Part shown: in pieces, positions 48,344-56,593 of the stretch | Layout of the letters: each line of letters begins with the position of its first letter | Position numbering within the stretch: position 1 is the stretch's first letter | DNA from: Abiotrophia sp938010525 | Lineage (GTDB): Bacteria > Bacillota > Bacilli > Lactobacillales > Aerococcaceae | DNA: 64,000 nucleotides | Direction of reading: 5' to 3' | Assembly: GCF_938010525.1 (NCBI RefSeq) | Contig: NZ_CALLVK010000022.1 | Span: 182,713-246,712 of the forward strand | Notes under the pieces: model-generated | What the model was told of the DNA's origin: nothing | Database searches by the model: none | The model's input: the letters and a program-made list of their open reading frames with translations, nothing else | Translations under genes and position numbers: made by a program

Positions 48344-49198
48344 ATGTCACACACATCTGTTATCGAGGTGCGCGACCTCGTCAAACAATTTAAAAATCAA
48401 ACCGCGCTCAATCATTTAGATTTTTCAGTTGAATCTGGAGAAATTTTTGGATTTTTAGGACCATCGGGTGCAGGTAAAACAACTACCATTAAAATCTTAA
48501 CCGGTCAACTACTAGCTAGTTCAGGTGAAACTAAATTATTAGGAATAGCAACTGATGCTCTGACCCAAGATATCTATAAGGAAGTCGGAATCGTCACGGA
48601 TAACTCAGGTCTCTACGAAAATGTTTCTGTCTATCATAATATGAAGTTTTTCGCCGATCTACTTAAGGTTGATAAGAAGCGGATTGACTTCTTACTTGAA
48701 CGCGTTGGATTGACTCAAGACAAGAAGAAACTTGCCCGCCGTTTATCGAAAGGGATGCGTCAACGTCTAGTATTGGCCCGTGCCCTGCTCCATTCACCTA
48801 AGGTTCTCTTCCTAGATGAACCAACTTCCGGTTTGGATCCTGCCACTGCTCAAGCCATTCATAAGTTACTGAAGGAAGTGCAAGCTGAAGGAACCACCAT
48901 CTTCCTCACTACCCATAATATGGAAGAAGCAACTAAACTCTGTGATCGAGTGGCTCTTCTCAATGACGGTAAGATTGTCTCACTTGATACACCAAGAAAT
49001 ACCTGCTTAAGCTTTAAGCGAGAACGCAAGTTAGAAGTGGGCTTAAAAGACAAGAGTCAGGTAGTCATTAATCAAGACCCAGCAGGCATTGCCCAACTGA
49101 ATGAATGGTTAAGCCAAGACTTAGTCGAAACCATCCATTCCAATGAACCAACGTTAGAAGAAGTATTTATTGCTAAGACAGGGAGAGAATTACTATGA
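48344..49198 (+). CDS. ABC transporter ATP-binding protein
   Basis: 284 residues with all catalytic motifs: Walker A GFLGPSGAGKTTTIKIL, Q-loop region VTDNSGLYENVSV, signature LSKGMRQRLVLARAL, Walker B VLFLDEPTSGLDPAT and switch LTTHNMEEA. The C-terminal part (about 215-284) resembles the accessory domain of drug- or bacteriocin-type exporters. It overlaps the next permease by four bases. Likely exports or detoxifies an amphipathic or peptide compound; substrate unknown. AGGAGG precedes the ATG. Confidence 0.92.
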   Translation: MSHTSVIEVRDLVKQFKNQTALNHLDFSVESGEIFGFLGPSGAGKTTTIKILTGQLLASSGETKLLGIATDALTQDIYKEVGIVTDNSGLYENVSVYHNMKFFADLLKVDKKRIDFLLERVGLTQDKKKLARRLSKGMRQRLVLARALLHSPKVLFLDEPTSGLDPATAQAIHKLLKEVQAEGTTIFLTTHNMEEATKLCDRVALLNDGKIVSLDTPRNTCLSFKRERKLEVGLKDKSQVVINQDPAGIAQLNEWLSQDLVETIHSNEPTLEEVFIAKTGRELL

Positions 49199-49926
49199 TG
49201 AACTTACACAAAATCTGGACTATTTCAAAATTCAAAATTTACCAAATCGTTGTTAATATGCAGATTTTACCTATTTTGTTAATGGGTATGATTATGCCGG
49301 TTGCTATGAATTTTATCTTGCCTCGAACGGATGAATTTGCTCAAGGAAATGTACGTAGTATCATGATTATTTCCATGGGTTTCATCTTTATCGCAGGGAT
49401 GGGAAGTGCCATGACTGGTATGATGAGCTTAGTTGAGGAAAAGGAAAAGAAAACCTTGCGGGTCTTGATGACTTCAACGGTAACAAGCTTAGAATTTCTC
49501 ATTGCTACCCTACTGCCAACGGTTGTTCTTTTATTGCTTCTTAGTTATCTCTTGATTCCTTTATCAGGTATGAGTTTTTCTGATTTATCTCTTCTTAAGT
49601 ATGGGATTGTCAGTTTATCAACCATTGTTTCAGGATCTATTATTGGCTTTATTTCAGGAATTTTCGCTAAAAATTCATCTGAGGCCACAGCCTACAGTAT
49701 TTTCCCTTTGATGATTTTAATCTTAGTTCCTTTCTATTCCATGTTTAGTGAACCTTTGGCTAAGGTTGCGCCCTATCTATACACTAACTTCTTCTTCAGT
49801 TGGGCGCGTAACTTTGCTGATGCTAGCTTGCCCTTACGAGAAGTATTAGTAGCTTTAGCTTGGTTATTAGGTCTTAGTGTAGTCTTCATTCTACTCTATC
49901 GTCATAATGGATTAGAAAAAGAATAG
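49195..49926 (+). CDS. ABC-2 type permease
   Basis: 243 residues, six membrane segments. PVAMNFILPRTDE and MMSLVEEKEKKTLRVLM are shared with the permease at 46437. The gene starts ATGATG, overlapping the ATPase stop, so the two are translationally coupled and form the transporter. A small membrane protein gene follows 12 bases later. Confidence 0.9.
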   Translation: MMNLHKIWTISKFKIYQIVVNMQILPILLMGMIMPVAMNFILPRTDEFAQGNVRSIMIISMGFIFIAGMGSAMTGMMSLVEEKEKKTLRVLMTSTVTSLEFLIATLLPTVVLLLLLSYLLIPLSGMSFSDLSLLKYGIVSLSTIVSGSIIGFISGIFAKNSSEATAYSIFPLMILILVPFYSMFSEPLAKVAPYLYTNFFFSWARNFADASLPLREVLVALAWLLGLSVVFILLYRHNGLEKE

Positions 49927-49938
49927 GAGGAAACTCTT

Positions 49939-50136
49939 ATGTCATCTACACGTCCTAATCAACTAATCAATATAGTCTTGCTTCTTATCCTTCTGCTAAG
50001 CCTTTTTATAGAAGTAACATTAGGATCAAGCACTAGCATTTGGTTGTCTATTTTAGGAAATCATTACTTCCAACGTGCCATCGCCATGGCCATAATCGGC
50101 AACTTTTGTTATAAATTGTGTTGTCAGGAATGCTAA
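49939..50136 (+). CDS. Small membrane protein with Cys-rich tail
   Basis: 65 residues, preceded by AGGAGG at 9 bases. One long hydrophobic stretch (about residues 10-30) and a second weaker one (about 35-55), then the ending NFCYKLCCQEC with four cysteines in nine residues. Third gene of the ABC unit. No family recognised. It could be a transporter accessory subunit, an immunity-type protein or the regulated product itself. Confidence 0.6.
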   Translation: MSSTRPNQLINIVLLLILLLSLFIEVTLGSSTSIWLSILGNHYFQRAIAMAIIGNFCYKLCCQEC

Positions 50137-50143
50137 GTAAGTC

Positions 50144-50168
50144 CATCCCCCTTTTGGGGGATGTTTTT
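50144..50168 (+). terminator. Terminator after the ABC transporter unit
   Basis: CATCCCCC, TTTT, GGGGGATG and GTTTTTG. Confidence 0.9.
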
Positions 50169-50204
50169 GTTTGAAGTCTTATGCTAGAATCTTTTGATTA
50201 TAGC

Positions 50205-50295
50205 TTGCAATTCTTGCTAGGGTCGCGTATAATTATTAGATGTGAGTATGTGACTATTTCCATACTCTCCTTGCTCTTTATGAGCCAATAGTCCA
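50205..50295 (+). promoter_or_regulatory. rpsF promoter and structured leader
   Basis: TTGCAA (50205-50210), 17 bases, TATAAT (50228-50233). The leader contains a GAGTATG/CATACTC hairpin (about 50244-50268) and an outer pairing GACTATT/AATAGTC (about 50252 and 50287) that ends next to the AAGGAGG site. Position and nested pairing recall the S6:S18 leader of many bacteria; I did not verify the CCG bulge motif. Confidence 0.6.
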
Positions 50296-50311
50296 AAAGG
50301 AGGTGCAGTCA

Positions 50312-50611
50312 ATGAGTCAAGCAACTAAATACGAAATCTTGTACATCATCCGTCCTGATTTAACAGATGACGCCAAGAAAGAATTGATCGAGCGTTTCGA
50401 TTCAATCTTAACTGAGAACGGTACTGAAGTTGTTGAATCGAAAGACTGGGCGAAAAAACGTTTTGCTTACGAAATCAACGACTACAAAGAAGGTATTTAC
50501 CATATCGTGAATGTTGTCGCTGAAAACGCACAAGGCATTAACGAATTCGACCGTCTTGCGAAAATCAACCGTGACATCTTACGTCACATGATCGTCAAAG
50601 TCGAAGCTTAA
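50312..50611 (+). CDS. rpsF: 30S ribosomal protein S6
   Basis: 99 residues from the ATG at 50312, which has AAGGAGGTG at 8 bases. KYEILYIIRPDLTDDAKKELIERFDSIL and WAKKRFAYEINDYKEGIYHIVNV are typical S6 segments. Binds S18 in the 30S platform. First gene of rpsF-ssb-rpsR. A perfect parS site overlaps the first bases after its stop. Confidence 0.97.
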   Translation: MSQATKYEILYIIRPDLTDDAKKELIERFDSILTENGTEVVESKDWAKKRFAYEINDYKEGIYHIVNVVAENAQGINEFDRLAKINRDILRHMIVKVEA

Positions 50612-50612
50612 T

Positions 50613-50628
50613 TGTTTCACGTGAAACA
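50613..50628. other. parS: parS site 1
   Basis: TGTTTCACGTGAAACA, a perfect 16-base palindrome identical to the ParB-binding consensus, in the rpsF-ssb gap. Confidence 0.93.
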
Positions 50629-50647
50629 TCTTGAGGGAGGAACCAGC

Positions 50648-51166
50648 ATGAATACTGTACAATTAGTCGGACGTTTAACCCGTGATGTTGAATTACGTTT
50701 TACCTCATCTGGCACTGCAGTCGGTTCTTTTACCATTGCGGTTAACCGTAATTTTACTAACCAACAAGGTGAACGTGAAGCTGACTTCATTTCGTGTGTG
50801 ATTTGGCGGAAGGCAGCTGAAAACTTGGCTAACTTCACGCGTAAAGGTTCCTTGATTGCTATTGATGGACGTCTTCAAACACGTTCATACGATAATCAAC
50901 AAGGCCAACGAGTATATGTAACTGAAGTGGTTGTTAACAACTTCGACTTGCTAGAATCTCGTTCTGTGACTGAACAACGTCCTGTCTCTAGTCCAAACAC
51001 TGATCACCAAGCAGGTGCTTATAGTGCAGGTGGAGGCCAAGGATACCAATCACAGCCACAAATGAATCAAAATAACTATAATCAATCATTTTCTTCATCA
51101 AATACTTCTCCATTTATGGATGAAGGTCACCCAATTGATATTTCTGAAGATGATTTACCATTCTAA
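50648..51166 (+). CDS. ssb: Single-stranded DNA-binding protein
   Basis: 172 residues from the ATG at 50648 (GGGAGG site); the longer frame would translate parS and is not used. OB fold: NTVQLVGRLTRDVELRFTSSGTAVGSFTIAVNRNF and FISCVIWRKAAENLANFTRKG. A Gln/Asn/Gly-rich linker (about 110-160) leads to the acidic tip ISEDDLPF that recruits replication and repair proteins. Middle gene of rpsF-ssb-rpsR. Confidence 0.97.
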   Translation: MNTVQLVGRLTRDVELRFTSSGTAVGSFTIAVNRNFTNQQGEREADFISCVIWRKAAENLANFTRKGSLIAIDGRLQTRSYDNQQGQRVYVTEVVVNNFDLLESRSVTEQRPVSSPNTDHQAGAYSAGGGQGYQSQPQMNQNNYNQSFSSSNTSPFMDEGHPIDISEDDLPF

Positions 51167-51188
51167 GAACTAAGAAGGAGTATGACAT

Positions 51189-51434
51189 ATGGCTGAACAA
51201 CAACAACGCCGTGGCGGTCGTCGCCGTCGTAGAAAAGTATGTTTCTTCTGCGCAAACCATATCGATCATCCTGACTACAAAGACGTAGATTTACTCAAAC
51301 GTTTCATTTCTGAAAAAGGGAAAATCTTACCACGTCGTGTAACTGGGACTTGCGCGAAGCACCAACGTGCTTTAACCGTTGCTATTAAACGTGCACGGAT
51401 TATGGGTCTTTTACCATTTACTGTACAAGACTAA
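51189..51434 (+). CDS. rpsR: 30S ribosomal protein S18
   Basis: 81 residues: RRGGRRRRRKVCFFCANHIDH, DVDLLKRFISEKGKILPRRVTGTCAKHQRALTVAIKRARIM. The CFFC pair and the downstream TGTC are typical of this family in Firmicutes. AAGGAG precedes the ATG. Last gene of its operon, followed by a terminator whose T run merges into parS site 2. Confidence 0.97.
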   Translation: MAEQQQRRGGRRRRRKVCFFCANHIDHPDYKDVDLLKRFISEKGKILPRRVTGTCAKHQRALTVAIKRARIMGLLPFTVQD

Positions 51435-51443
51435 GCATTTACT

Positions 51444-51471
51444 GACTAGAGCCGAGGCTCTAGTCTTTTTT
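51444..51471 (+). terminator. Terminator after rpsR
   Basis: GACTAGAGCC, GAG-containing loop, GGCTCTAGTC and T6, directly followed by parS site 2. Confidence 0.88.
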
Positions 51472-51486
51472 GTTTCACGTGAAACA
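51471..51486. other. parS: parS site 2
   Basis: A perfect TGTTTCACGTGAAACA whose first T is the last of the rpsR terminator T run. Confidence 0.93.
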
Positions 51487-51557
51487 TTCCTACTCAACTA
51501 GAGAAAGAAGAATAAATGTGGTAAAATAGATAAAGATAATTAATTAGGAGGTGGACA

Positions 51558-53567
51558 GTGAAAACAGAAAGAATAAAGCAGTTCATAAAACTACTAGATC
51601 GTTCATCGATGAAGTGGCCCTTATTGTTTTTTAGTGTCTTTTATCTTTCTATCATTCTAGCAACCTTTGCCTATATGCCTTGGATTGCCCTCTTGATGTT
51701 AGCATTAATGGTATTATTCATTCTACTAGGTTTTAATCACTTTGAACGCTACATGCGTTACTTGGAGCAACAGTACTCTAGCGTAGCGCCGACCCTGCAC
51801 TTAGCACAAGAAGATGCCTTGTATCGAGCGCCAATCGCTGTACTAATATATAACAACAAACATGAAGTAGCATGGGTTAACCCAGAATTTCAACATCACT
51901 ATGGAACACAGCAACTCTTAGGACAAAATTTGGCCAAGCTCCATTCAGGCTTAGGAGAAATTGTGAGTCAAGAAAACCCAGACAAAAACTGGCAATTGAT
52001 AGAGATAAACCAAAAGCACTACCGTTATCTACATCAACCAACTTATCAGGCTATTTATTTCATTGATCAAACACCTGAACATGAAATGGTAGCACAAAGA
52101 GCTTTTGATCGCCTTGTGTTTGGATATTTATTAATTGATGAATACGATGAGTTAGTCCAACACATGGATGATAGTGAGACTTCACTCTTCGACGCCAAAC
52201 TTTTGAATGGGTTGCGTGGTTGGGCTAAGCAGTATGGACTCTATCTCAAGCGTCTAGAAGATGATCGTTTTTTAGTTTTATGTAATCAAGCAGCACTAGA
52301 CGTACTGGAAAAGGATAAATTCAAGGCACTTGAAGCAGTAAAAGATGGTAATGCTAATCAGTCAATTCCAGTCTCAATTAGTTTGGGTATCGCCTATTCT
52401 GAGGATACTCACTATAATGTAGATGAATTAGCAAATCAGGCCCAACTCAATGTCGAGTTAGCATTAGCCCGTGGCGGCGACCAAGCAGTGGTTCGTACAT
52501 ACAACGGACAAGCACGTTTCTATGGTGGTAAGTTGAACGTCAATCAGAACCGCTCGATCACACGTTCTAAAATGGTTTACCAAGCCCTACTAGCCTCTGT
52601 CGAGCAGGCTAATCGTGTGATCATTGCGGGACACAAATTCCCTGATATGGATGCTATTGCGTCAGCTTTAGGTATCCACAAAATAGTAAACCAACAAGGA
52701 AAATTTGCTAGAATTATCCTTGAACGCCAGGAGTTGTCTGAAGATGTGGCCCAGCTTCTTGAATTTCCCGCAATTAAGAATGAGGCATCCAATCTATTCA
52801 TCAGCTTAGAAGAAGCGCAAGAGATTGTTGATAATCGTACTCTCATCGTCATGGTAGATCACCACAGACCTAGCTTATCTGCTGCTGGATCACTTGTGAA
52901 TGATTATGAGGTGGTCATCATTGATCATCACCGCCGAAGCGAGGATTTCCCAGCTAAGCCTGTCCTAACCTTCATTGAGCCTTATGCCTCATCAACGTCA
53001 GAATTAGTTACGGAATTCTTCATCTATATGCGAAATAGACACGAAACCTTGAACAAAACAGAAGCAACAGCTCTCTTGGCTGGTATTATCGTGGATACTA
53101 ATAACTTTGCTAGTCGTACAGGTGCTAGAACCTTTGATGCGGCAAGCTATCTTAAGTCTCGGGGAGCAAATGAGCATCTAATCCAGCAATTGCTTAAGGA
53201 AGACCTTCATCGACTGTTAGAGCGAAACGAAATTATCGCTCAGGCTCATTACATCAATGATGATATCATTGTGTCTAAGGCTCAAGAAGGAAAAGTTTAT
53301 GACAACGTAATAGCTTCTCAGGCAGCAGATGTAATGTTAACGCTCAAGCAAGTTGAAGCATCCTTTGTCATATTTGAACGACCTGATCAAACTATTGGGA
53401 TTAGCGCACGTTCCATGGGAAATCTTAATGTCCAGACCCTAATGGAAGAGATGGGTGGAGGTGGTCATTTGACGACTGCAGCTACTCAAATTAAAGATTC
53501 AAGTCTTGAGCAAGTCTATCAAGACTTACTGGAGACCATTCAACGAAATAAGGAGGAAAGTCAATGA
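51558..53567 (+). CDS. gdpP: Cyclic-di-AMP phosphodiesterase GdpP
   Basis: 669 residues from a GTG start with AGGAGG upstream. Two membrane helices (about 18-62), a degenerate PAS domain (about 85-155), a degenerate GGDEF domain (about 170-300, LKRLEDDRFLVLCNQAA) and a DHH/DHHA1 hydrolase (about 345-660) with AGHKFPDMDAIASALG, MVDHHRP, DHHRR and GGGGHLTTAATQIKD. It lowers c-di-AMP. The last codons overlap rplI by four bases. A TAAAAT -10 lies about 30 bases before the ribosome site. Confidence 0.96.
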   Translation: MKTERIKQFIKLLDRSSMKWPLLFFSVFYLSIILATFAYMPWIALLMLALMVLFILLGFNHFERYMRYLEQQYSSVAPTLHLAQEDALYRAPIAVLIYNNKHEVAWVNPEFQHHYGTQQLLGQNLAKLHSGLGEIVSQENPDKNWQLIEINQKHYRYLHQPTYQAIYFIDQTPEHEMVAQRAFDRLVFGYLLIDEYDELVQHMDDSETSLFDAKLLNGLRGWAKQYGLYLKRLEDDRFLVLCNQAALDVLEKDKFKALEAVKDGNANQSIPVSISLGIAYSEDTHYNVDELANQAQLNVELALARGGDQAVVRTYNGQARFYGGKLNVNQNRSITRSKMVYQALLASVEQANRVIIAGHKFPDMDAIASALGIHKIVNQQGKFARIILERQELSEDVAQLLEFPAIKNEASNLFISLEEAQEIVDNRTLIVMVDHHRPSLSAAGSLVNDYEVVIIDHHRRSEDFPAKPVLTFIEPYASSTSELVTEFFIYMRNRHETLNKTEATALLAGIIVDTNNFASRTGARTFDAASYLKSRGANEHLIQQLLKEDLHRLLERNEIIAQAHYINDDIIVSKAQEGKVYDNVIASQAADVMLTLKQVEASFVIFERPDQTIGISARSMGNLNVQTLMEEMGGGGHLTTAATQIKDSSLEQVYQDLLETIQRNKEESQ

Positions 53568-54016
53568 AAGTAATCTTACTACAAGACGTCAAAAAACAAG
53601 GGAAAAAAGGTCAATTGATTGAAGTATCGGAAGGTTACGGGCGTAACTTTTTAATCAAGAACGGATTGGCTAAATTAGCTGATAATGCCGCAGTTAATCA
53701 ATTAAATGCCGAGAATAAGGCTAAGGCACGTTTAGAAGCTGAGGAATTAGCCCAAGCTAAAGAACTTAAAGAAAAGTTGGAAGACGAAAAAACTGTCATT
53801 GTAATTAAAGCTAAATCAGGGGCTGATGGTCGACTATTTGGGACCATCCCATCTAAGCAAATCGCTGAAGAACTGAAGAAGCAATATGACCTCAGCATCG
53901 ATAAACGTAAAATCCAACTAGAGCAGAACTTGGCTTCCTTAGGTTACCATCACGTAGAAGCTAAGCTACACCATGAGGTAACTGCTAAGCTCAATGTCCA
54001 TGTTGTAGAAGCTTAA
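53564..54016 (+). CDS. rplI: 50S ribosomal protein L9
   Basis: 150 residues: MKVILLQDVKKQGKKGQLIEVSEGYGRNFLIKNGLA, the central long helix (about 40-75) and the C-terminal domain DGRLFGTIPSKQIAEELKKQ. It overlaps gdpP by ATGA, the usual Firmicute pairing, but dnaB does not follow. Length is typical. Confidence 0.97.
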   Translation: MKVILLQDVKKQGKKGQLIEVSEGYGRNFLIKNGLAKLADNAAVNQLNAENKAKARLEAEELAQAKELKEKLEDEKTVIVIKAKSGADGRLFGTIPSKQIAEELKKQYDLSIDKRKIQLEQNLASLGYHHVEAKLHHEVTAKLNVHVVEA

Positions 54017-54029
54017 TCTATATCTCTAA

Positions 54030-54057
54030 AGAGACTGCGCAAGCCAGTCTCTTTTTT
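54030..54057 (+). terminator. Terminator after rplI
   Basis: AGAGACTG, loop, CAGTCTCT and T5, merging into parS site 3. Confidence 0.88.
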
Positions 54058-54072
54058 GTTTCACGTGAAACA
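54057..54072. other. parS: parS site 3
   Basis: A perfect TGTTTCACGTGAAACA beginning at the end of the rplI terminator T run. Confidence 0.93.
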
Positions 54073-54091
54073 TTCGAAGGCATCAGAGTCG

Positions 54092-54120
54092 AAAAATAGC
54101 ATCTATCAGTTGCTATTTTT
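54092..54120. terminator. Second hairpin terminator between rplI and rsmG
   Basis: AAAAATAGCA and TGCTATTTTT arms, nine-base loop; A and T runs are part of the stem, so it can act in both directions. Confidence 0.75.
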
Positions 54121-54149
54121 CTGTATATGAGGTAAAGTTAATAGTGGTT

Positions 54150-54177
54150 GTGAAACTTTTTTGTTTCACGGATAATT
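54150..54177. repeat. Inverted parS half-sites (hairpin) upstream of rsmG
   Basis: GTGAAAC, T6, GTTTCAC (54150-54169) are the two halves of parS in swapped order around a T run; TGTTTCACG continues into a degraded right half (to 54177). Possibly a decayed or rearranged parS, or a hairpin in the rsmG leader. Confidence 0.55.
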
Positions 54178-54201
54178 CACAAGAAAGAAGGCTCTCTATC
54201 C

Positions 54202-54924
54202 ATGAATCCAGAGACATTTATTGCCCAATGCGCCGCCCATGGACTAGTGCTGAATGACCAGCAAATCGCCCAATTTGAGCGCTATTATCAACTCTTGGTT
54301 GAGTGGAATGAGAAGATGAACTTGACGGCCATCACCCAACGTGAGGAAGTCTACCTGAAACATTTTTACGACTGCTTAATGGTTCTATGGAATATGCCCT
54401 TGGATAATTATGCCCTCCAACTCTGTGATGTTGGGGCAGGTGCAGGATTTCCAAGTATCCCATTAAAAATCGCTCATCCGGAATTGCAAGTGACTATCGT
54501 CGACTCACTCCAGAAACGTCTGACTTTTATTGATCATCTGGCTCAGGAACTTGACCTAGAAGGGGTAACTTGTGTCCATGGGCGTGCGGAAGACCTAGGG
54601 CAGAACCCTGCCTATCGAGGTCAGTTTGACTTAGTAACAGCTCGGGCGGTCGCAAGCCTTAATGTTCTAGCAGAATACTGCCTTCCTTTAGTTAAGATTG
54701 GAGGTCAGTTTTTGGCATTGAAAGCACAGAAGTCAGACCAGGAGCTGGAAGAAGCAGGAGCAGCCATTCGTGTTCTAGGTGCCAAGCTAATCAAGGTAAC
54801 GGAAGACCAGTTGCCAGTTGAGTCAGCAGACCGTCGTTATATTCTGATTCAAAAAACAAAAGAGACGCCTAATAAGTATCCACGCAAGGCAGGTAAACCT
54901 GCCAAAAATCCAATAAAAGCCTAG
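54202..54924 (+). CDS. rsmG: 16S rRNA (guanine527-N7)-methyltransferase RsmG
   Basis: 240 residues. GidB signatures: YYQLLVEWNEKMNLTAIT, KHFYDCLMV, the SAM site LCDVGAGAGFPSIPLKIAHPELQVTIVDSLQKRLTFI and VTARAVASLNVLAEYCLPL. It methylates G527 in the 530 loop; loss gives low-level streptomycin resistance in other bacteria. A basic C-terminal tail (KYPRKAGKPAKNPIKA) extends beyond the core. parA begins 10 bases later. Confidence 0.96.
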   Translation: MNPETFIAQCAAHGLVLNDQQIAQFERYYQLLVEWNEKMNLTAITQREEVYLKHFYDCLMVLWNMPLDNYALQLCDVGAGAGFPSIPLKIAHPELQVTIVDSLQKRLTFIDHLAQELDLEGVTCVHGRAEDLGQNPAYRGQFDLVTARAVASLNVLAEYCLPLVKIGGQFLALKAQKSDQELEEAGAAIRVLGAKLIKVTEDQLPVESADRRYILIQKTKETPNKYPRKAGKPAKNPIKA

Positions 54925-54934
54925 GAGGTAAGCT

Positions 54935-55696
54935 ATGGGAAGAATGATTGCAATCGGAAATCAGAAGGGTGGCGTTGGTAAAACAACGACTACCGTCAAC
55001 TTGGGTGCTGCCTTGGCTTTTCAAGGAAAGAAAGTCCTGATTATTGATATGGACTCGCAGGGGAATGCAACCAGTGGTTTGGGGATTGAACGGGCTGATG
55101 TTAAGCAAAGTGTCTACGAAGTCCTAGTTGATCAAATTGAAGCTGCGGGAGCTATCTTGCCAACTTCTCGTGAGAATCTCTGGATTTTACCGTCTACCCT
55201 CCAATTAGCAGGTGCAGAGATTGAACTTGCAACAGCAGACTACCGCGAATCAAGGCTCAAACAGGCTATTGAACCTATCAAGGCTGACTACGATTATATT
55301 TTAGTAGACTGTCCACCATCATTAGGCCAGTTATCGCTCAATGCTTTTACAGCAAGTGATACCATCTTGATTCCAGTACAGTGTGAATACTATGCCTTAG
55401 AAGGTTTGAGCCAGCTATTGAACACTATTCGCTTGGTTCAACGTACCTATAATAAGAACTTCCGAATTGAAGGTGTACTCTTGACCATGTTGGATGCTCG
55501 AACCAATTTGGGTTATGAAGTGGTTGAAGAAGTGCGTAAATATTTCCAAGAAAAAGTCTATCGGACTATTATTACGCGTAATGTCCGGCTCTCTGAAGCA
55601 CCATCCTATGGTCAGTCAGTCATTGACTATGATCCAAAATCTCGTGGGGCAGAGATGTATATGGACTTAGCCAAGGAGGTGGCTGCAAATGGCTAA
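54935..55696 (+). CDS. parA: Chromosome partition ATPase ParA (Soj)
   Basis: 253 residues. Deviant Walker A IAIGNQKGGVGKTTTTVNLGA, Walker A' VLIIDMDSQGNATSGLG, and DYILVDCPPSLGQLSLNA. It forms ATP-dependent DNA-bound dimers, is stimulated by ParB and in Bacillus also modulates DnaA. It overlaps parB by eight bases. AGGAGG precedes the ATG. Confidence 0.96.
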   Translation: MGRMIAIGNQKGGVGKTTTTVNLGAALAFQGKKVLIIDMDSQGNATSGLGIERADVKQSVYEVLVDQIEAAGAILPTSRENLWILPSTLQLAGAEIELATADYRESRLKQAIEPIKADYDYILVDCPPSLGQLSLNAFTASDTILIPVQCEYYALEGLSQLLNTIRLVQRTYNKNFRIEGVLLTMLDARTNLGYEVVEEVRKYFQEKVYRTIITRNVRLSEAPSYGQSVIDYDPKSRGAEMYMDLAKEVAANG

Positions 55697-56582
55697 TAAA
55701 CCAAAACCTAAGCAAAAACGAAGTGGTTTGGGTCGGGGCATGGATGCCTTATTTACCCCTTTAGAAGAAACTCCATCTGAGTTCGAACAAGTTGAGGAAA
55801 TCAGCTTAGAGGCTATTCGTCCTAACCCTCATCAGCCACGTAAGCATTTTAATGAAGAGGCCCTGAATGAATTGGCTGACTCCATTCGGAATAATGGCGT
55901 CTTCCAACCTATCATCGTCCGTAAGTCAGCCATCAAAGGCTATGAACTAGTAGCCGGCGAACGTCGGGTTAGAGCTAGTCGTCTAGCAGGGCTCACCACC
56001 ATCCCGGCCATTGTCCGTCAACTTGATGAGCGGGTAATGATTGAGATTGCCGTCCTGGAAAACTTGCAACGGGAAGATTTGAGTCCACTGGAAGAGGCGG
56101 AAGCCTACGACATGCTCATGAATAAGTTGAATCTTACCCAGGCAGAAGTGGCTGAACGTATGGGTAAGAGCCGGCCTTATATTGCCAATTATCTACGCCT
56201 CTTAACTTTACCAGATGAAGTGAAGAAATTGGTTCAAAAAGAAGCACTATCTATGGGTCAAGCCAGAACCCTGCTGTCACTTAAGGATAAGAAGCAGTTG
56301 GTGACTCTAGCACAACGTGTCATCAAGGAACAACTAACGGTCCGACAGTTAGAAGACTTGGTACAACAACTCAATGAGAAGTCCCAAGCCAAACAAATCA
56401 AAAAGACAAAGAAAGCAGACAAAAAGCCATCATATATCTTAGCTTGCGAGCAAAAACTGCAAGAACGCTTTGGCACCATGGCCTTGATTCAACAGCGGGG
56501 TGACAAGGGTAAGATTGAGATTGAATATATGGATGAATCTGACCTCATGCGTATCCTAGATTTGCTACAAATTCAAGCCTAG
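55689..56582 (+). CDS. parB: Chromosome partition protein ParB (Spo0J)
   Basis: 297 residues. N-terminal KRSGLGRGMDALF (Soj-interaction region), the ParB/Srx CTP-binding motifs IRPNPHQPRKHFNEE and ELVAGERRVRASRLAGL, the ENLQREDLSPLEEAEAYDML arm, a helix-turn-helix (LTQAEVAERMGKSRPYIANYLRLL) and a C-terminal dimer domain. It loads at parS sites; three perfect ones lie 1.6-5 kb upstream. A noc paralogue is not present here. Confidence 0.96.
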   Translation: MANKPKPKQKRSGLGRGMDALFTPLEETPSEFEQVEEISLEAIRPNPHQPRKHFNEEALNELADSIRNNGVFQPIIVRKSAIKGYELVAGERRVRASRLAGLTTIPAIVRQLDERVMIEIAVLENLQREDLSPLEEAEAYDMLMNKLNLTQAEVAERMGKSRPYIANYLRLLTLPDEVKKLVQKEALSMGQARTLLSLKDKKQLVTLAQRVIKEQLTVRQLEDLVQQLNEKSQAKQIKKTKKADKKPSYILACEQKLQERFGTMALIQQRGDKGKIEIEYMDESDLMRILDLLQIQA

Positions 56583-56593
56583 GAGGAAACCAT

